A stretch of DNA of 64,000 nucleotides from Sporosarcina sp. NCCP-2222 (lineage in GTDB: Bacteria > Bacillota > Bacilli > Bacillales_A > Planococcaceae): assembly GCF_023168145.1 (NCBI RefSeq), contig NZ_BQYK01000008.1:100704-164703 (forward strand). Reading direction: 5' to 3'. Positions within the stretch are counted from its first letter, which is position 1. Each line of letters opens with the position of its first letter. The position numbers and the translations under genes are program-made. Below the pieces are notes generated by a model that did not search any database, was not told the DNA's origin, and worked only from the letters and a program-made list of their open reading frames with translations. Positions 25,907 through 34,617 of this stretch are shown here, one piece after another.

Positions 25907-26881
25907 TTATCGGATGCTACTTTCCAATTCTTTCTCGCTTTGCTTGGAATGAAGTATATGACCGGCTAACGCATAGAGCAGCAATGTCGATGCGAAATGG
26001 GCCGAGAACTGGTTTGGATCCTGTTGCGGATACACTTCGACAAAATCCATTCCGATAACGCCTTGTTTACAAATTTCATGAACGAGTGTAAGAAGCTCAT
26101 ATGACGTCAATCCATTTCCATCGACCGGACCGCCTGGGTTAAAAGCGAAGTCCAACACATCACTGCAAATCGTCAAGTAGACACAATCTACATCTTTGAA
26201 TGCCATTTCATAAATTTGTGCAGCCAGTTCTTTTAAATTGGCATGAGCACGAATTTCATTGACTGTGATCGTAACAGCGCCGGCAGTTTTCGCATTACGG
26301 CCCGCCTCCGGCTTATTGCGAGGTCCATGGATTCCAGTATGGATAACGCTTTCATTCCGAACGCCCTCTTGCTCATAAAGACGAGCAAATGGACTGCATC
26401 TGGCAAATGCATCCCCATTATGGGAGGGAAGATTATCGTAATGGGCGTCTAGATGGATGATGCCCACCTTTTTTCCTTGCTCTGTTAATGCCCGCACAAT
26501 GGGATACGTTACACCATGATCTCCACCAAGCCCAATAACAAATTTTCCTGATTTCCAAAGTTCCGATGTAAATGCTGTAATCCGGTTCATCGTTTCATCG
26601 ACATTGGCAGGAACAACATCAATATCCCCTGCATCTCCAATGCGGACATGCTCGAAAACATCCATATCATTTATTTCCGGCAGATAACCTGAATATCGTG
26701 CAGAGCAAAGACGCATCACTTTCGGACCAAGCTCACAGCCAGTATAGTCACCCCACGTCACCGCCCCTTCCCAAGGAATTCCGTAAACAATTACATCAAC
26801 ATCTTCAAAATTTTTGTTTGCTGAAATATTTTTCCCACTAAGCATGCATGGTGTATTCCCGTAAATCAGATTTTCAGTCAT
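25907..26881 (-). CDS. Ureohydrolase (agmatinase/arginase family) with altered metal site
   Basis: 324 residues from ATG 26881, about 9 nt after AGGTGG; a TTG at 26890 is a less likely start. GGDHG supplies H122; HLDAHYD supplies D145, H147 and D149. The last motif, normally SIDIDxLDPAFAPG, reads TICSDVLDFAFNPG, so the first bridging Asp is C239 while D241 is kept, and the conserved Pro is Phe. The family hydrolyses guanidino groups with two Mn or with Ni. The change suggests another metal set or substrate. First gene of a unit with regulator and Nramp-like transporter. Confidence 0.83.
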   Translation of the reverse strand: MTENLIYGNTPCMLSGKNISANKNFEDVDVIVYGIPWEGAVTWGDYTGCELGPKVMRLCSARYSGYLPEINDMDVFEHVRIGDAGDIDVVPANVDETMNRITAFTSELWKSGKFVIGLGGDHGVTYPIVRALTEQGKKVGIIHLDAHYDNLPSHNGDAFARCSPFARLYEQEGVRNESVIHTGIHGPRNKPEAGRNAKTAGAVTITVNEIRAHANLKELAAQIYEMAFKDVDCVYLTICSDVLDFAFNPGGPVDGNGLTSYELLTLVHEICKQGVIGMDFVEVYPQQDPNQFSAHFASTLLLYALAGHILHSKQSEKELESSIR

Positions 26882-26925
26882 CTTAATCAACCACCTTTTG
26901 ATTTATTTTAAAACTATTTTTAATT

Positions 26926-26954
26926 ACATTAAAAGATATTTTACTAATTGTCAA
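26926..26954 (-). promoter_or_regulatory. Promoter of the ureohydrolase unit
   Basis: -35 TTGACA (26949-26954) and -10 TAATGT (26926-26931) are 17 bp apart on the minus strand, about 45 nt before the start. The region is very AT-rich with TTTTAAT repeats. Confidence 0.6.
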
Positions 26955-26983
26955 ATTATTTTCTACTCTCTTTAAAAAAATTA

Positions 26984-27019
26984 AAAGAGTATGCAACCAG
27001 TTAAGGTTGTATACTCTTT
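26984..27019 (-). terminator. Terminator of the phosphotransferase gene
   Basis: AAAGAGTAT-CAACC / GGTTG-ATACTCTTT stem followed by TAATTTTTTT on the minus strand. Confidence 0.88.
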
Positions 27020-27034
27020 ATTAATGACAGAATG

Positions 27035-27892
27035 CTATAGAAATAAAAGTATGTCCTTTAAAAATGAATTCTGTTTTAAAAATTTTGCTTTTCTCTTCTT
27101 TGTATTAGTAAGTATAGGAACGCCATCATGCCTATGAAGCAATTCCCATCGCAAACAAGCTAACGCTTCAAATGATTCCAGTTCTGACATGGCTTTCTCC
27201 GTTAAATAGGCGGAGCGAAATGCTTCCGCAAGCTCTTCTGATACATACAGATATAGCAACAGGTAAGCCCACGCAAAATCATACCGGGCGTCCCCCCACT
27301 GTGCATTGGTCCAATCAATTACAGTGAATTGGCCATCCTGCTGGACAATGTTTTGGAAATGATAATCTCCATGGATCAGGGCGCTTTGTTTGGGCTGCGC
27401 AACTTGAGTCAGTGTTTCTAAAAGTTGCGCGAGGTCTGAATGCTTATGGATGTCTGAAAAAAAATAATCCATAAAATGATAAGCAGGAACTTGCAAGACC
27501 CCAATCTCCTCTTTCGTCAGTCGATGAATACTGGATAGGATTCGAGCCATTTCCACTATATTGTCCTTCGTCAAATCAGATACTGGACTGCCATTGTCAC
27601 TTGTAAGTAATACCTGATTTTCTTCCACATCCAAGCCCCAGCCTAAGGGAGCTGGCACTTTTATTCCATGCTGTTTCAATCGATCTAGCAGATGATACTG
27701 GAATCTGACGTCCGGTTTAGAGCTTTGATTCCATACTTTTAAGACAAATGCCTCCCCCTCAGTATGAAACTTGGCTACTTCCGCCTCAAAGCCTTGATTG
27801 ACAGGGTGCCTGCTGTTGTCGGTGGCTGCTTGCATTAAAACATTCAGATCTATCTTTGTATCGATCCAATTAATTGTTTGAAAACGATTCAT
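27035..27892 (-). CDS. Aminoglycoside phosphotransferase-family kinase
   Basis: 285 residues. ALIHGDYHFQNIV is the catalytic HxDxxxxN loop; FTVIDWTNAQWGDARYDFAW is the metal-binding DW/DFG-like motif with the following APH signature. The N-terminal lobe has AEVAKFHTEGEAFVLKVW with the ATP lysine. It is a chromosomal APH-like small-molecule kinase and no antibiotic can be assigned. Its start overlaps the small upstream gene by 4 nt. Confidence 0.83.
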   Translation of the reverse strand: MNRFQTINWIDTKIDLNVLMQAATDNSRHPVNQGFEAEVAKFHTEGEAFVLKVWNQSSKPDVRFQYHLLDRLKQHGIKVPAPLGWGLDVEENQVLLTSDNGSPVSDLTKDNIVEMARILSSIHRLTKEEIGVLQVPAYHFMDYFFSDIHKHSDLAQLLETLTQVAQPKQSALIHGDYHFQNIVQQDGQFTVIDWTNAQWGDARYDFAWAYLLLYLYVSEELAEAFRSAYLTEKAMSELESFEALACLRWELLHRHDGVPILTNTKKRKAKFLKQNSFLKDILLFL

Positions 27893-28104
27893 TTATGATT
27901 CCTTTCCTTCAAAAGTGCAATAATTTCTTCATTCTGCTTCAATATCGTTTCCATCTTTTCTTCCATACTGATCAAGTGACTGTAATGATTGGAAGAGTTA
28001 GCCGTCCTTCTACGATCCAGGAGCATGAAGAGCATAAATAATATGATACCTGGCAGTGAGAAGCCAACCAGCTTAAATAAGATGATTAGCAATATTGATT
28101 CCAT
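27889..28104 (-). CDS. Small membrane protein (DUF4083-like)
   Basis: 71 residues behind GGGAGGGG. One strong membrane helix (ILLIILFKLVGFSLPGIILF and on) is followed by a basic patch RRRTAN and a C-terminal heptad-like helix (SMEEKMETILKQNEEIIALLKE). The layout matches small DUF4083 proteins of Bacillales. Function unknown; coupled to the kinase gene. Confidence 0.65.
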   Translation of the reverse strand: MESILLIILFKLVGFSLPGIILFMLFMLLDRRRTANSSNHYSHLISMEEKMETILKQNEEIIALLKERNHK

Positions 28105-28133
28105 TCTTTCCCCTCCCTAACGATTAAAGGGCG

Positions 28134-28619
28134 TTACACGTTCGTGCTATATTCTTTCAGGTGCCGCTCCTCAATTAATTCAATCGACCGCTTGTTTTTC
28201 ACATAATCCATCAGCTGCTCTTTAATATTGGGATACAGCACAATCTGCTCAAGATCCGCCAATGGCACCCAGGCCACCCCTGATTGATTCGGATCGGGAA
28301 CTGCCGGGAATTTGGGAATGCTCCCCTCTCGCAAAGCGCAGTCAAAATAGAGCGCCAGCGAGTGTGTGGATCCATATCGATGCTCATTGATACCAGGAGC
28401 ATATTCATATACGAATGCAAGCGGCCCTACATCCACCTCGGCAGATGCCTCTTCCCATGCTTCCCGCCGTACCGCGTCGATAATTGTTTCGCCTGGATCC
28501 ACGCCCCCACCCGGCAAATTATAATGGATTCCCTTTTCTTCTTTCGAAAATTCCACTAGAAGAATCGAATCATTTTCAATGATGACGGCTCCTGCTTTCA
28601 CTCTGATATGGTAGGTCAT
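28134..28619 (-). CDS. Nudix hydrolase
   Basis: 161 residues from ATG 28619 after GAGGGGATGG; 35 further N-terminal codons in the open frame lack a start signal. The Nudix box is complete: GGGVDPGETIIDAVRREAWEEA (G-x5-E-x7-REAWEE), preceded by HYNLPGG. It hydrolyses a nucleoside-diphosphate-linked compound. Substrate cannot be read from the sequence. Confidence 0.87.
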   Translation of the reverse strand: MTYHIRVKAGAVIIENDSILLVEFSKEEKGIHYNLPGGGVDPGETIIDAVRREAWEEASAEVDVGPLAFVYEYAPGINEHRYGSTHSLALYFDCALREGSIPKFPAVPDPNQSGVAWVPLADLEQIVLYPNIKEQLMDYVKNKRSIELIEERHLKEYSTNV

Positions 28620-28824
28620 CTTTCCATCCCCTCTTCCCCAATAATTTTCCAATGTATGTGAACAGTATAATTCGCCGAGCGGTATCTGAAACCCTCTTAT
28701 TCTTCCCCTCAATTTCTTGTTCATTGACTCTTAGACAAAGGTGAGTTAACCGTTGAGACAGCAAAACTGCAAATTGAATATTTTACAATACATAGCAGTT
28801 TGGCAAGGAAAGGGGGTTTTGGGG

Positions 28825-29106
28825 TTGACACAGCGGCGGAAAAGAAACTTACGCTTTTGCGTCTTTCCGGGGTACCACTGGTGTGGACCTGGCTGTAGCG
28901 GACCCGGAGAGCCTGTAAATAATGTAGATGCGGCTTGCAAAGCACATGATATATGCTATCAAAGCGGTTGCAGGCGTTGTGAATGCGATCGGGAATTTCT
29001 TCACTGGTTAGAGCGGGAAATCGATCCCTCCACGATAGCCGGTAGACATGCCCACATGCTGTATCGCTACATGAGAATGCAGGCATTCTTCACTTGTGGA
29101 CTTTGA
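28825..29106 (+). CDS. Small phospholipase A2-like protein
   Basis: 93 residues from TTG 28825, 8 nt after AAAGGGGG; a longer frame to 28753 has no site. YHWCGPGCSGPGEPVNNVD is the calcium-loop motif; CKAHDICY holds the catalytic His-Asp pair; a cysteine-rich CRRCECDREFLHWL follows. This matches the small PLA2-like family found in Bacillales and in parvovirus capsids. No signal peptide is seen, so it may act in the spore or on inner membranes. Function in bacteria is not settled. Confidence 0.78.
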   Translation: MTQRRKRNLRFCVFPGYHWCGPGCSGPGEPVNNVDAACKAHDICYQSGCRRCECDREFLHWLEREIDPSTIAGRHAHMLYRYMRMQAFFTCGL

Positions 29107-29116
29107 ACACCAACCT

Positions 29117-29151
29117 AAAGCTAGTATTCCTCCCCGGGAATCACTAGCTTT
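29117..29151 (+). terminator. Terminator of the PLA2-like gene
   Basis: AAAGCTAGT-ATTCC / GGAAT-ACTAGCTTT stem followed by TTCCTTTCT. Confidence 0.85.
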
Positions 29152-29276
29152 TTCCTTTCTGGGCAGCATTTCAGCACCCTCGTTCTACCTAAAACACTCT
29201 ATCTATTTCCAGAAATAAAAGAGGGTTTCCCGAAGCATTTCACGAACCTAGTACCAAGCCTGAAAGGAGAGGTAAA

Positions 29277-31349
29277 ATGAAACCACCTATTGCAAAACGA
29301 ATTCCCCATCCCCATGAATTGCATGGCGATGTGCGTGAAGATGATTATTATTGGCTAAAGGACCGAGACAATCCGGAGGTTATCCAGTATTTAGAGGAAG
29401 AGAACGAGTATTTTAAGGACATCATGCGTCCACTGGAAGAGCGTACAGAGCAGATCTACCAGAGCATGATAGACCGTGTGCCGGAATCGGAAGTACAAGT
29501 GCCCGTACAACGCGGTCCATACTTTTATTACTCCCGCCTCGAAAAAAGCAAGCAATATCCAATCTACGCGCGCAAAAAGGCGACAAACCGAAATATGCTG
29601 GAGGACGCGACCGAGGAAATCGTGCTTGATCTAAATGAATTGGCGGAAGAGAATGGCTACCTGAGCGTTACAGCGTTACGCTTGAGCAACGACCAGACGC
29701 GCCTTGCCTATTTGGAAAACCGCGATGGCACCGATCGATACACCGTCTTTATCAAAGACATGGCTTCTGGAGAGCTGTTGCCGGACCAAATTCCGAATGT
29801 CTATATTTATGGCAGCGTGGAATGGAGCGGTTGCGGAGACTATCTCTTCTACACTACAGTCGATGACAACGAACGGCCATGCCGTTTATGGCGACACAAA
29901 CTGGGAAGCGAAGCAGGCAGCGACGAACTTATTTATGAAGAAACAGATGAGACATTCACGCTATACATGGAAACGTCCCAAAGCGGAAAATTCATTTTTG
30001 TGTATTCTCATTCAACAACAACGAGCGAAGTCCGAATGCTACATACGGATGAACCGCTATCCACTTTCGAAGTGGTGGACGAACGGCGTGAAGGCATTTT
30101 GTACGATGTGGAACATTGGGGGGATGATCTGCTCATCTTAACAAACGAAAATGCGATGAACTTCCAGCTTTTCAAATGTCCGATCGATGATTTACATACG
30201 CGAGAAATCGTCGTGGCATACAAAGAGGAGCGCTTTCTTCAATCAATATATCCGTTCCGTGATACGTTAGTCATCTCAGGACGTGAAAACGGATTGACGC
30301 AAATTTGGATGTTGAGGGACAATGAACTGGAGCTCATCCAATGGGACGAGCCACTGTATACTGTCGGAGTAGTTTCAAATCAGAGCTACGAAGCAAGCGA
30401 GATATTAATTCAATATGATTCCTTGCTAACTCCTAGAACAACGTACGGACTACATCCGCTTTCCGGAGAGAAGCACTGTTTACAGGTTGCTCCAGTCAGC
30501 GGTGAGTATGATCACTCTCAATTCCGCCAAGAACAGTTGTGGGCGACAGCGGAAGACGGCGTACAAGTGCCCCTGACTGCTGTTTACCATAAAGATGCGC
30601 TACGTGACGGTCCAGCGCCATTAATCCTATATGGTTATGGATCCTATGGTGCAAATAGCGATCCTCGTTTTGACCCATATCGTCTTCCACTGCTGGAAAA
30701 AGGAATTGTATTTGTCACGGCGCAAGTGCGAGGCGGTTCCGAGATGGGACGTGGCTGGTATGAAGACGGGAAAATGCAAAATAAACGTAACTCGTTCACC
30801 GATTTTATTGCTGCGGCCCAGCATTTAATTGACGAAGGCTATACAACATCAAGCCAAATGGCAGCCCGTGGCGGAAGTGCTGGCGGCTTGCTCGTCGGTG
30901 CAGTCGCCAACATGGCAGGAGATCTATTCCAAGTCATCGTGCCAGCTGTGCCATTTGTTGATGTTGTCACGACGATGCTCGACACATCCATTCCACTGAC
31001 GACACTGGAGTGGGATGAGTGGGGAAATCCACAGAAGGCCGAGGACTATTTTTATATGAAGTCCTATAGCCCGTACGACAATGTCGAAGCAAAGGATTAT
31101 CCAAACCTGTATATCACGACCGGCCTGAACGACCCGCGTGTCGGGTACTGGGAGCCGGCCAAATGGGTGGCTCGTCTCCGAAGGTTAAAAACCGACGACA
31201 ACATCCTCGTCATGAAAACGAACATGGGCGCCGGCCACTTCGGTGCATCCGGCCGATTCAACCATCTGAAGGAAGCAGCAGAATGCTATGCATTTGTTTT
31301 GGATAAATTAGGTGTTACTAGTGATGTAGAAATGGCAAACCCCCGTTAA
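29277..31349 (+). CDS. Oligopeptidase B (S9 prolyl oligopeptidase family)
   Basis: 690 residues, the normal size, behind AAAGGAGAGG. The N-terminal IAKRIPHPHELHGDVREDDYYWLKDR is the S9A entry; a seven-blade propeller follows. The catalytic domain has YGYGSYG, VRGGSEMGR and the nucleophile in ARGGSAGGLLVGA, with the acid in TGLNDPRVGYWEP and the histidine in GAGHFG. It cleaves short peptides after Arg/Lys in the cytosol. It stands alone with its own terminator. Confidence 0.92.
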   Translation: MKPPIAKRIPHPHELHGDVREDDYYWLKDRDNPEVIQYLEEENEYFKDIMRPLEERTEQIYQSMIDRVPESEVQVPVQRGPYFYYSRLEKSKQYPIYARKKATNRNMLEDATEEIVLDLNELAEENGYLSVTALRLSNDQTRLAYLENRDGTDRYTVFIKDMASGELLPDQIPNVYIYGSVEWSGCGDYLFYTTVDDNERPCRLWRHKLGSEAGSDELIYEETDETFTLYMETSQSGKFIFVYSHSTTTSEVRMLHTDEPLSTFEVVDERREGILYDVEHWGDDLLILTNENAMNFQLFKCPIDDLHTREIVVAYKEERFLQSIYPFRDTLVISGRENGLTQIWMLRDNELELIQWDEPLYTVGVVSNQSYEASEILIQYDSLLTPRTTYGLHPLSGEKHCLQVAPVSGEYDHSQFRQEQLWATAEDGVQVPLTAVYHKDALRDGPAPLILYGYGSYGANSDPRFDPYRLPLLEKGIVFVTAQVRGGSEMGRGWYEDGKMQNKRNSFTDFIAAAQHLIDEGYTTSSQMAARGGSAGGLLVGAVANMAGDLFQVIVPAVPFVDVVTTMLDTSIPLTTLEWDEWGNPQKAEDYFYMKSYSPYDNVEAKDYPNLYITTGLNDPRVGYWEPAKWVARLRRLKTDDNILVMKTNMGAGHFGASGRFNHLKEAAECYAFVLDKLGVTSDVEMANPR

Positions 31350-31359
31350 TCGGGGGTTT
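31337..31359 (+). terminator. Terminator of the oligopeptidase gene
   Basis: AACCCCCG / CGGGGGTT stem overlapping the stop, followed by TGTTTTTT. Confidence 0.92.
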
Positions 31360-31388
31360 GTTTTTTCACTGTGTGTTTATCTCAATCT

Positions 31389-31916
31389 TTACGTTTTCTT
31401 CAATGTAGTTGGAAGGACGACACCACTCTCGTTCTTAACATTTTCTATTAACGCATCGACCTCTCCTAAGAGAGAATTTAGAACATCCTTCACAAATCCC
31501 TCTTCAAATTGATCTAATGGCTCCGGAAGTTCTTCTTCATCTAAAATATAATGATCCCCATTTGGGAGTATCAAAATATCAATAATTAAATCTTCAAAGG
31601 ACACGATCTCGTCTGTAATAATAGTATTTCGAACAATGTTAAAATAAGAACCCAAATAATTTCCCTCTTCATCTATCCAGTAATAGAAATTATATGGTCG
31701 ACTAGCCCAATAGGAAGCTATCGTATAGCTGCCTTTAGAAATGGTTACTTCCAGTTGATCTGCCTTCATGGTAAAAGACTTTTCGATTTCATGAAAAAGC
31801 ATCATCTTTTCCTGTTCAACCTTTAGCAGCCTACATGTATGATCTACAGTTGATGAATCATAACAGATCTTTCTTTCGATAATTGTCTTGTCAGTATGTA
31901 TGGCTGGAGTTTGCAT
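31389..31916 (-). CDS. DUF402-family protein
   Basis: 175 residues. YYWIDEEGNYLGSYFNI, IVSFEDLIIDILILPNGDHYILDEEEL and the acidic C-terminal helix match the DUF402 (YgaC/FomD-like) family. That fold binds divalent metal and acts on nucleoside di- or triphosphates in known members. ATG 31916 follows AAGAGGGA. The cellular role here is unknown. Confidence 0.72.
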   Translation of the reverse strand: MQTPAIHTDKTIIERKICYDSSTVDHTCRLLKVEQEKMMLFHEIEKSFTMKADQLEVTISKGSYTIASYWASRPYNFYYWIDEEGNYLGSYFNIVRNTIITDEIVSFEDLIIDILILPNGDHYILDEEELPEPLDQFEEGFVKDVLNSLLGEVDALIENVKNESGVVLPTTLKKT

Positions 31917-32033
31917 TCTATAATCCCTCTTTTACTACCAGATTCGCGTGCCCCTCTAATCTCTCTTCGGCACAATTTCTGCTTGCACTTTATTATTACA
32001 TAGTTAAAATCATCATTCATTCAAGTGGTGCCA

Positions 32034-32867
32034 TCACTCTTCAAACGAAAATGCATGTCCCATGTAATTAAAAGTGCGACAAAACCCTAGATGTTCCGCC
32101 ACTGCAATAGAAGGTTTATTCATATCCATGCAGTCCCAATACGGAACCCGATCATTTTCAAAACAATCTTTTACAAAACGGTGGGCTGCTATTGTAGCTA
32201 ATTTCTTCCCTTGATGCGCCTGTAAAGTTTCAATACCGATGCATTGCACATTTTCAAAGACAAAACTTGTGGAACAGATACTAACAATTTCATTTTTATG
32301 TACAATACAATAACCAATTCCCTTACTGAAAAACTGATCGGTTGATGTCCAAGACCAAACGATCGTATTGTGTAAAAAATCTATATTCTGGATGGAATTA
32401 TCCTTATTCTCGTAGAGAGTCTCAGTGATTTTATGAACCGTATATCCACCTTCCAGCTCTGGCTCTCTTTCTTGCTTATACTTCTCCTTTGGCAACTCAT
32501 AAACTCGTTGCAGCCAACTACTTAGTTTGCGTTGATTCAACAATCGTTTTATTGTTATGTCCCATCCTTCATGATTGCCGATCCCTTCAAACCATTGCAG
32601 TCCTATTCTTCTCGCGTCCGGTGCAATCACCGCGTCGATGAATGAATTCAGTTCAAGATGGAATTGCTCATTATTTTCATCACCAATAAAAATAAACCCA
32701 TCGTTATTTCCTAACCAAATCAGACCAGATCTGGGAGTATCGAGATTATCTACAAATATACGTCCCGGATTAATTCCTGCAATGACTGCCTTTGCCTCTA
32801 CCTGCCCTCGCTCATTTAGTATCCTTTTGCATTTATGAAAGTCTCGTTTCTTTAATTCAGAGATCAT
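32034..32867 (-). CDS. GNAT-family acetyltransferase (two-domain type)
   Basis: 277 residues behind GAGGGG. The N-terminal half (ERGQVEAKAVIAGINPGRIFVD...FIGDENNEQF) and the C-terminal acetyltransferase half (CIGIETLQAHQGKKLATIAAHRFV) match the GNAT_acetyltr_2 group. Related members include resistance-type acetyltransferases. It is a single gene; substrate unknown. Confidence 0.8.
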   Translation of the reverse strand: MISELKKRDFHKCKRILNERGQVEAKAVIAGINPGRIFVDNLDTPRSGLIWLGNNDGFIFIGDENNEQFHLELNSFIDAVIAPDARRIGLQWFEGIGNHEGWDITIKRLLNQRKLSSWLQRVYELPKEKYKQEREPELEGGYTVHKITETLYENKDNSIQNIDFLHNTIVWSWTSTDQFFSKGIGYCIVHKNEIVSICSTSFVFENVQCIGIETLQAHQGKKLATIAAHRFVKDCFENDRVPYWDCMDMNKPSIAVAEHLGFCRTFNYMGHAFSFEE

Positions 32868-32896
32868 TTTTTCCCCTCATCCCGCTATTAGATTCC

Positions 32897-33968
32897 TCAT
32901 TTTAGAAGCCCTATTTTTTCTTCCATTTCCTGTAACACCTCATATGCGCCTTCCGATTGGTTGGAACATACCACGACTATCGTTGAACTAGTTGGGTAGT
33001 ACGCAGAATGGAAACTAACGCCGGGATCATAACCCATTACATGATATTTTAAAATGTCGGATCCATTTTTCTTAATCCAAACACCATACCCATAGTAATC
33101 ATCCCCTTCAATTGCAACATGCGGACTTAGCAAAAGTTGTGTGTACTCTTCGCTGAGGAGTCGATTATCTAGCAGTGCTCCCCACAGCATGGCCATGTCT
33201 CCAACCGACACATAAGCTCCACCATCCGGTCCCCCTTTAACAGGCAATGAGTAGCTATTCGTTTTCCACGTCCCATCTGGATAATCGATGTATCCCAGTG
33301 CCGTATTCGTGGGAAGAGCATCCAATTCGAAATAACCCGAATCCGCCATCCCGGCTTTCTTCAAAACAAATTCTTGAACATACTCAGCAAACGAACGCTT
33401 GCTGGCTTTCTCGATAATCAAACCAAGCAAAATATAGCCAGCATTATTATAATGAAATCGTTCTCCTACTTTAAACTTCATAGGCTGATCTTGAAATAAC
33501 ATCGGAGGAGGAATTGGCTACTCTACGGAAGGTCTGCTGAATGCCAAGTTGCTGTTGCAAGTGCTCGTCGGCACCATGATTGGGGCGTATATTGGGGCAA
33601 AATTTACGAACATCGTTCCAAATATGATTGAGGAGATGATGAATGGTAATATCCTTGTCAAAATTCGGGAAATCCGCATCAAGACAATCTGCTAATGTAG
33701 TATCAAAAGAAAGAGCTCCTTTCTCAACAAGCTGACAAATTGCAATAGCAGTAAATAGCTTACAGCCGGATGCAATTCCAAACCGGGTAGAGAAAGTATT
33801 TTCTAGTTGTTCCGAACGATTGGCATATCCATAACTCATTTCGGCTCGAATCCCCTGATTATCTTTCACAAGCACTGCCCCTGAGAATTTATTGTTCTCA
33901 ATCTCCGTAATATGTTCCTGCATGTAGATCCCCCATTTCCCTGCACTTTGAATACACTCAAATTCCAA
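32897..33968 (-). pseudogene. Beta-lactamase-family serine hydrolase, disrupted
   Basis: Two open pieces of one penicillin-binding/beta-lactamase (class C-like) protein. The 5' piece (to about 33620) has the SxxK nucleophile in GIASGCKLFTAIAICQLVEKG and reads well up to TIHHLLNH. The 3' piece (up to about 33502) resumes in a different frame at FQDQPMKFKVGERFHYNNAGYILLG, with the YxN motif YNNAG, and runs to the normal end. In between, about 110 nt do not encode this family; they read as part of a membrane transporter on the other strand. The protein must be non-functional unless the N-terminal 130 residues have a role alone. Confidence 0.82.
33504..33615 (+). pseudogene. Captured fragment of a TSUP (TauE/SafE-like) permease gene
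   Basis: Inside the broken hydrolase gene, + strand codons from 33504 read GGGIGYSTEGLLNAKLL..., continuing VGTMIGAYIGAKFTNIVP. That is the helix pattern of sulfite-exporter TauE/SafE family proteins (small-residue rich GTMIGAYIGAK and a following short loop). The frame has a stop just before and no start, so it is only a fragment. It sits where the hydrolase should have a segment of similar length, suggesting replacement rather than pure insertion. Confidence 0.55.
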
Positions 33969-34069
33969 TGCTCATCATTAGCAACTTATCTATACTTTAT
34001 CACCAATCTGTGTAAGTAAAAGCTCAAGAACAGTTCCTAATTAAAGTAGAGCCCTCTAACAAGAAAAGA

Positions 34070-34098
34070 ATGCTTATTATTTTGACAATAATAAGCAT
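34070..34098 (-). terminator. Terminator of the CD3324-like gene
   Basis: ATGCTTATTATT / AATAATAAGCAT stem with TTCTTTTCTTG after it on the minus strand, just past the stop at 34107. Confidence 0.85.
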
Positions 34099-34106
34099 CC
34101 TTCCAG

Positions 34107-34385
34107 TCATATCGCATTCATTTTCTCTTGCCTTATGATTCTCCGAATACTTTTTTCGGACAGATAATACAACTCTGTTAATTCTACTATTGTGCTGCCC
34201 TTACGAAACATTGAATAAATTTCTTTGTTCCTTTTTAGTAGCGCATCACGTGTTCCGTTCTTTTCACCCCAGGATTTTTTCCTTTCCTCTTTCCTTGGAA
34301 TGTACAACGGTTTTCCATCTACGTATTTTTGGATATCTTTAATTAATTCAGCTGGCAAAACACTTTCCGCATTAAGATAGGTCAT
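34107..34385 (-). CDS. CD3324-family small DNA-binding protein
   Basis: 92 residues. YLNAESVLPAELIKDIQKYVDGKPLYIPRKE is the CD3324/Mor-like entry. A helix-turn-helix follows at the C-terminus (GSTIVELTELYYLSEKSIRRIIRQEK). Such proteins are small putative transcription factors of Firmicutes. Target unknown. Confidence 0.78.
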   Translation of the reverse strand: MTYLNAESVLPAELIKDIQKYVDGKPLYIPRKEERKKSWGEKNGTRDALLKRNKEIYSMFRKGSTIVELTELYYLSEKSIRRIIRQEKMNAI

Positions 34386-34617
34386 CTTCTGCTCACTCCT
34401 AAATAGATTTTCAGAGATTGCAGCTATTCTTACATCGGAAGTGTTTTATGTAGTTTTCATATAAGCATGACGACTATTTTCATCTAAGTTCACCTCGCAA
34501 ATTCAACCTGATACTAAAAGGACAGAGTATCATTTCTAGTATTATACCATTTACTGACGATTGAAATAGTTCTTTAGGCTAGCAGGATATAGATACTTGA
34601 CCCTTATTTTTCATCAT

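Noticed and set aside
27035..27892. Acquired aminoglycoside resistance gene
   Set aside because: The kinase motifs are of the broad APH superfamily; chromosomal context and sequence do not point to a known resistance enzyme.
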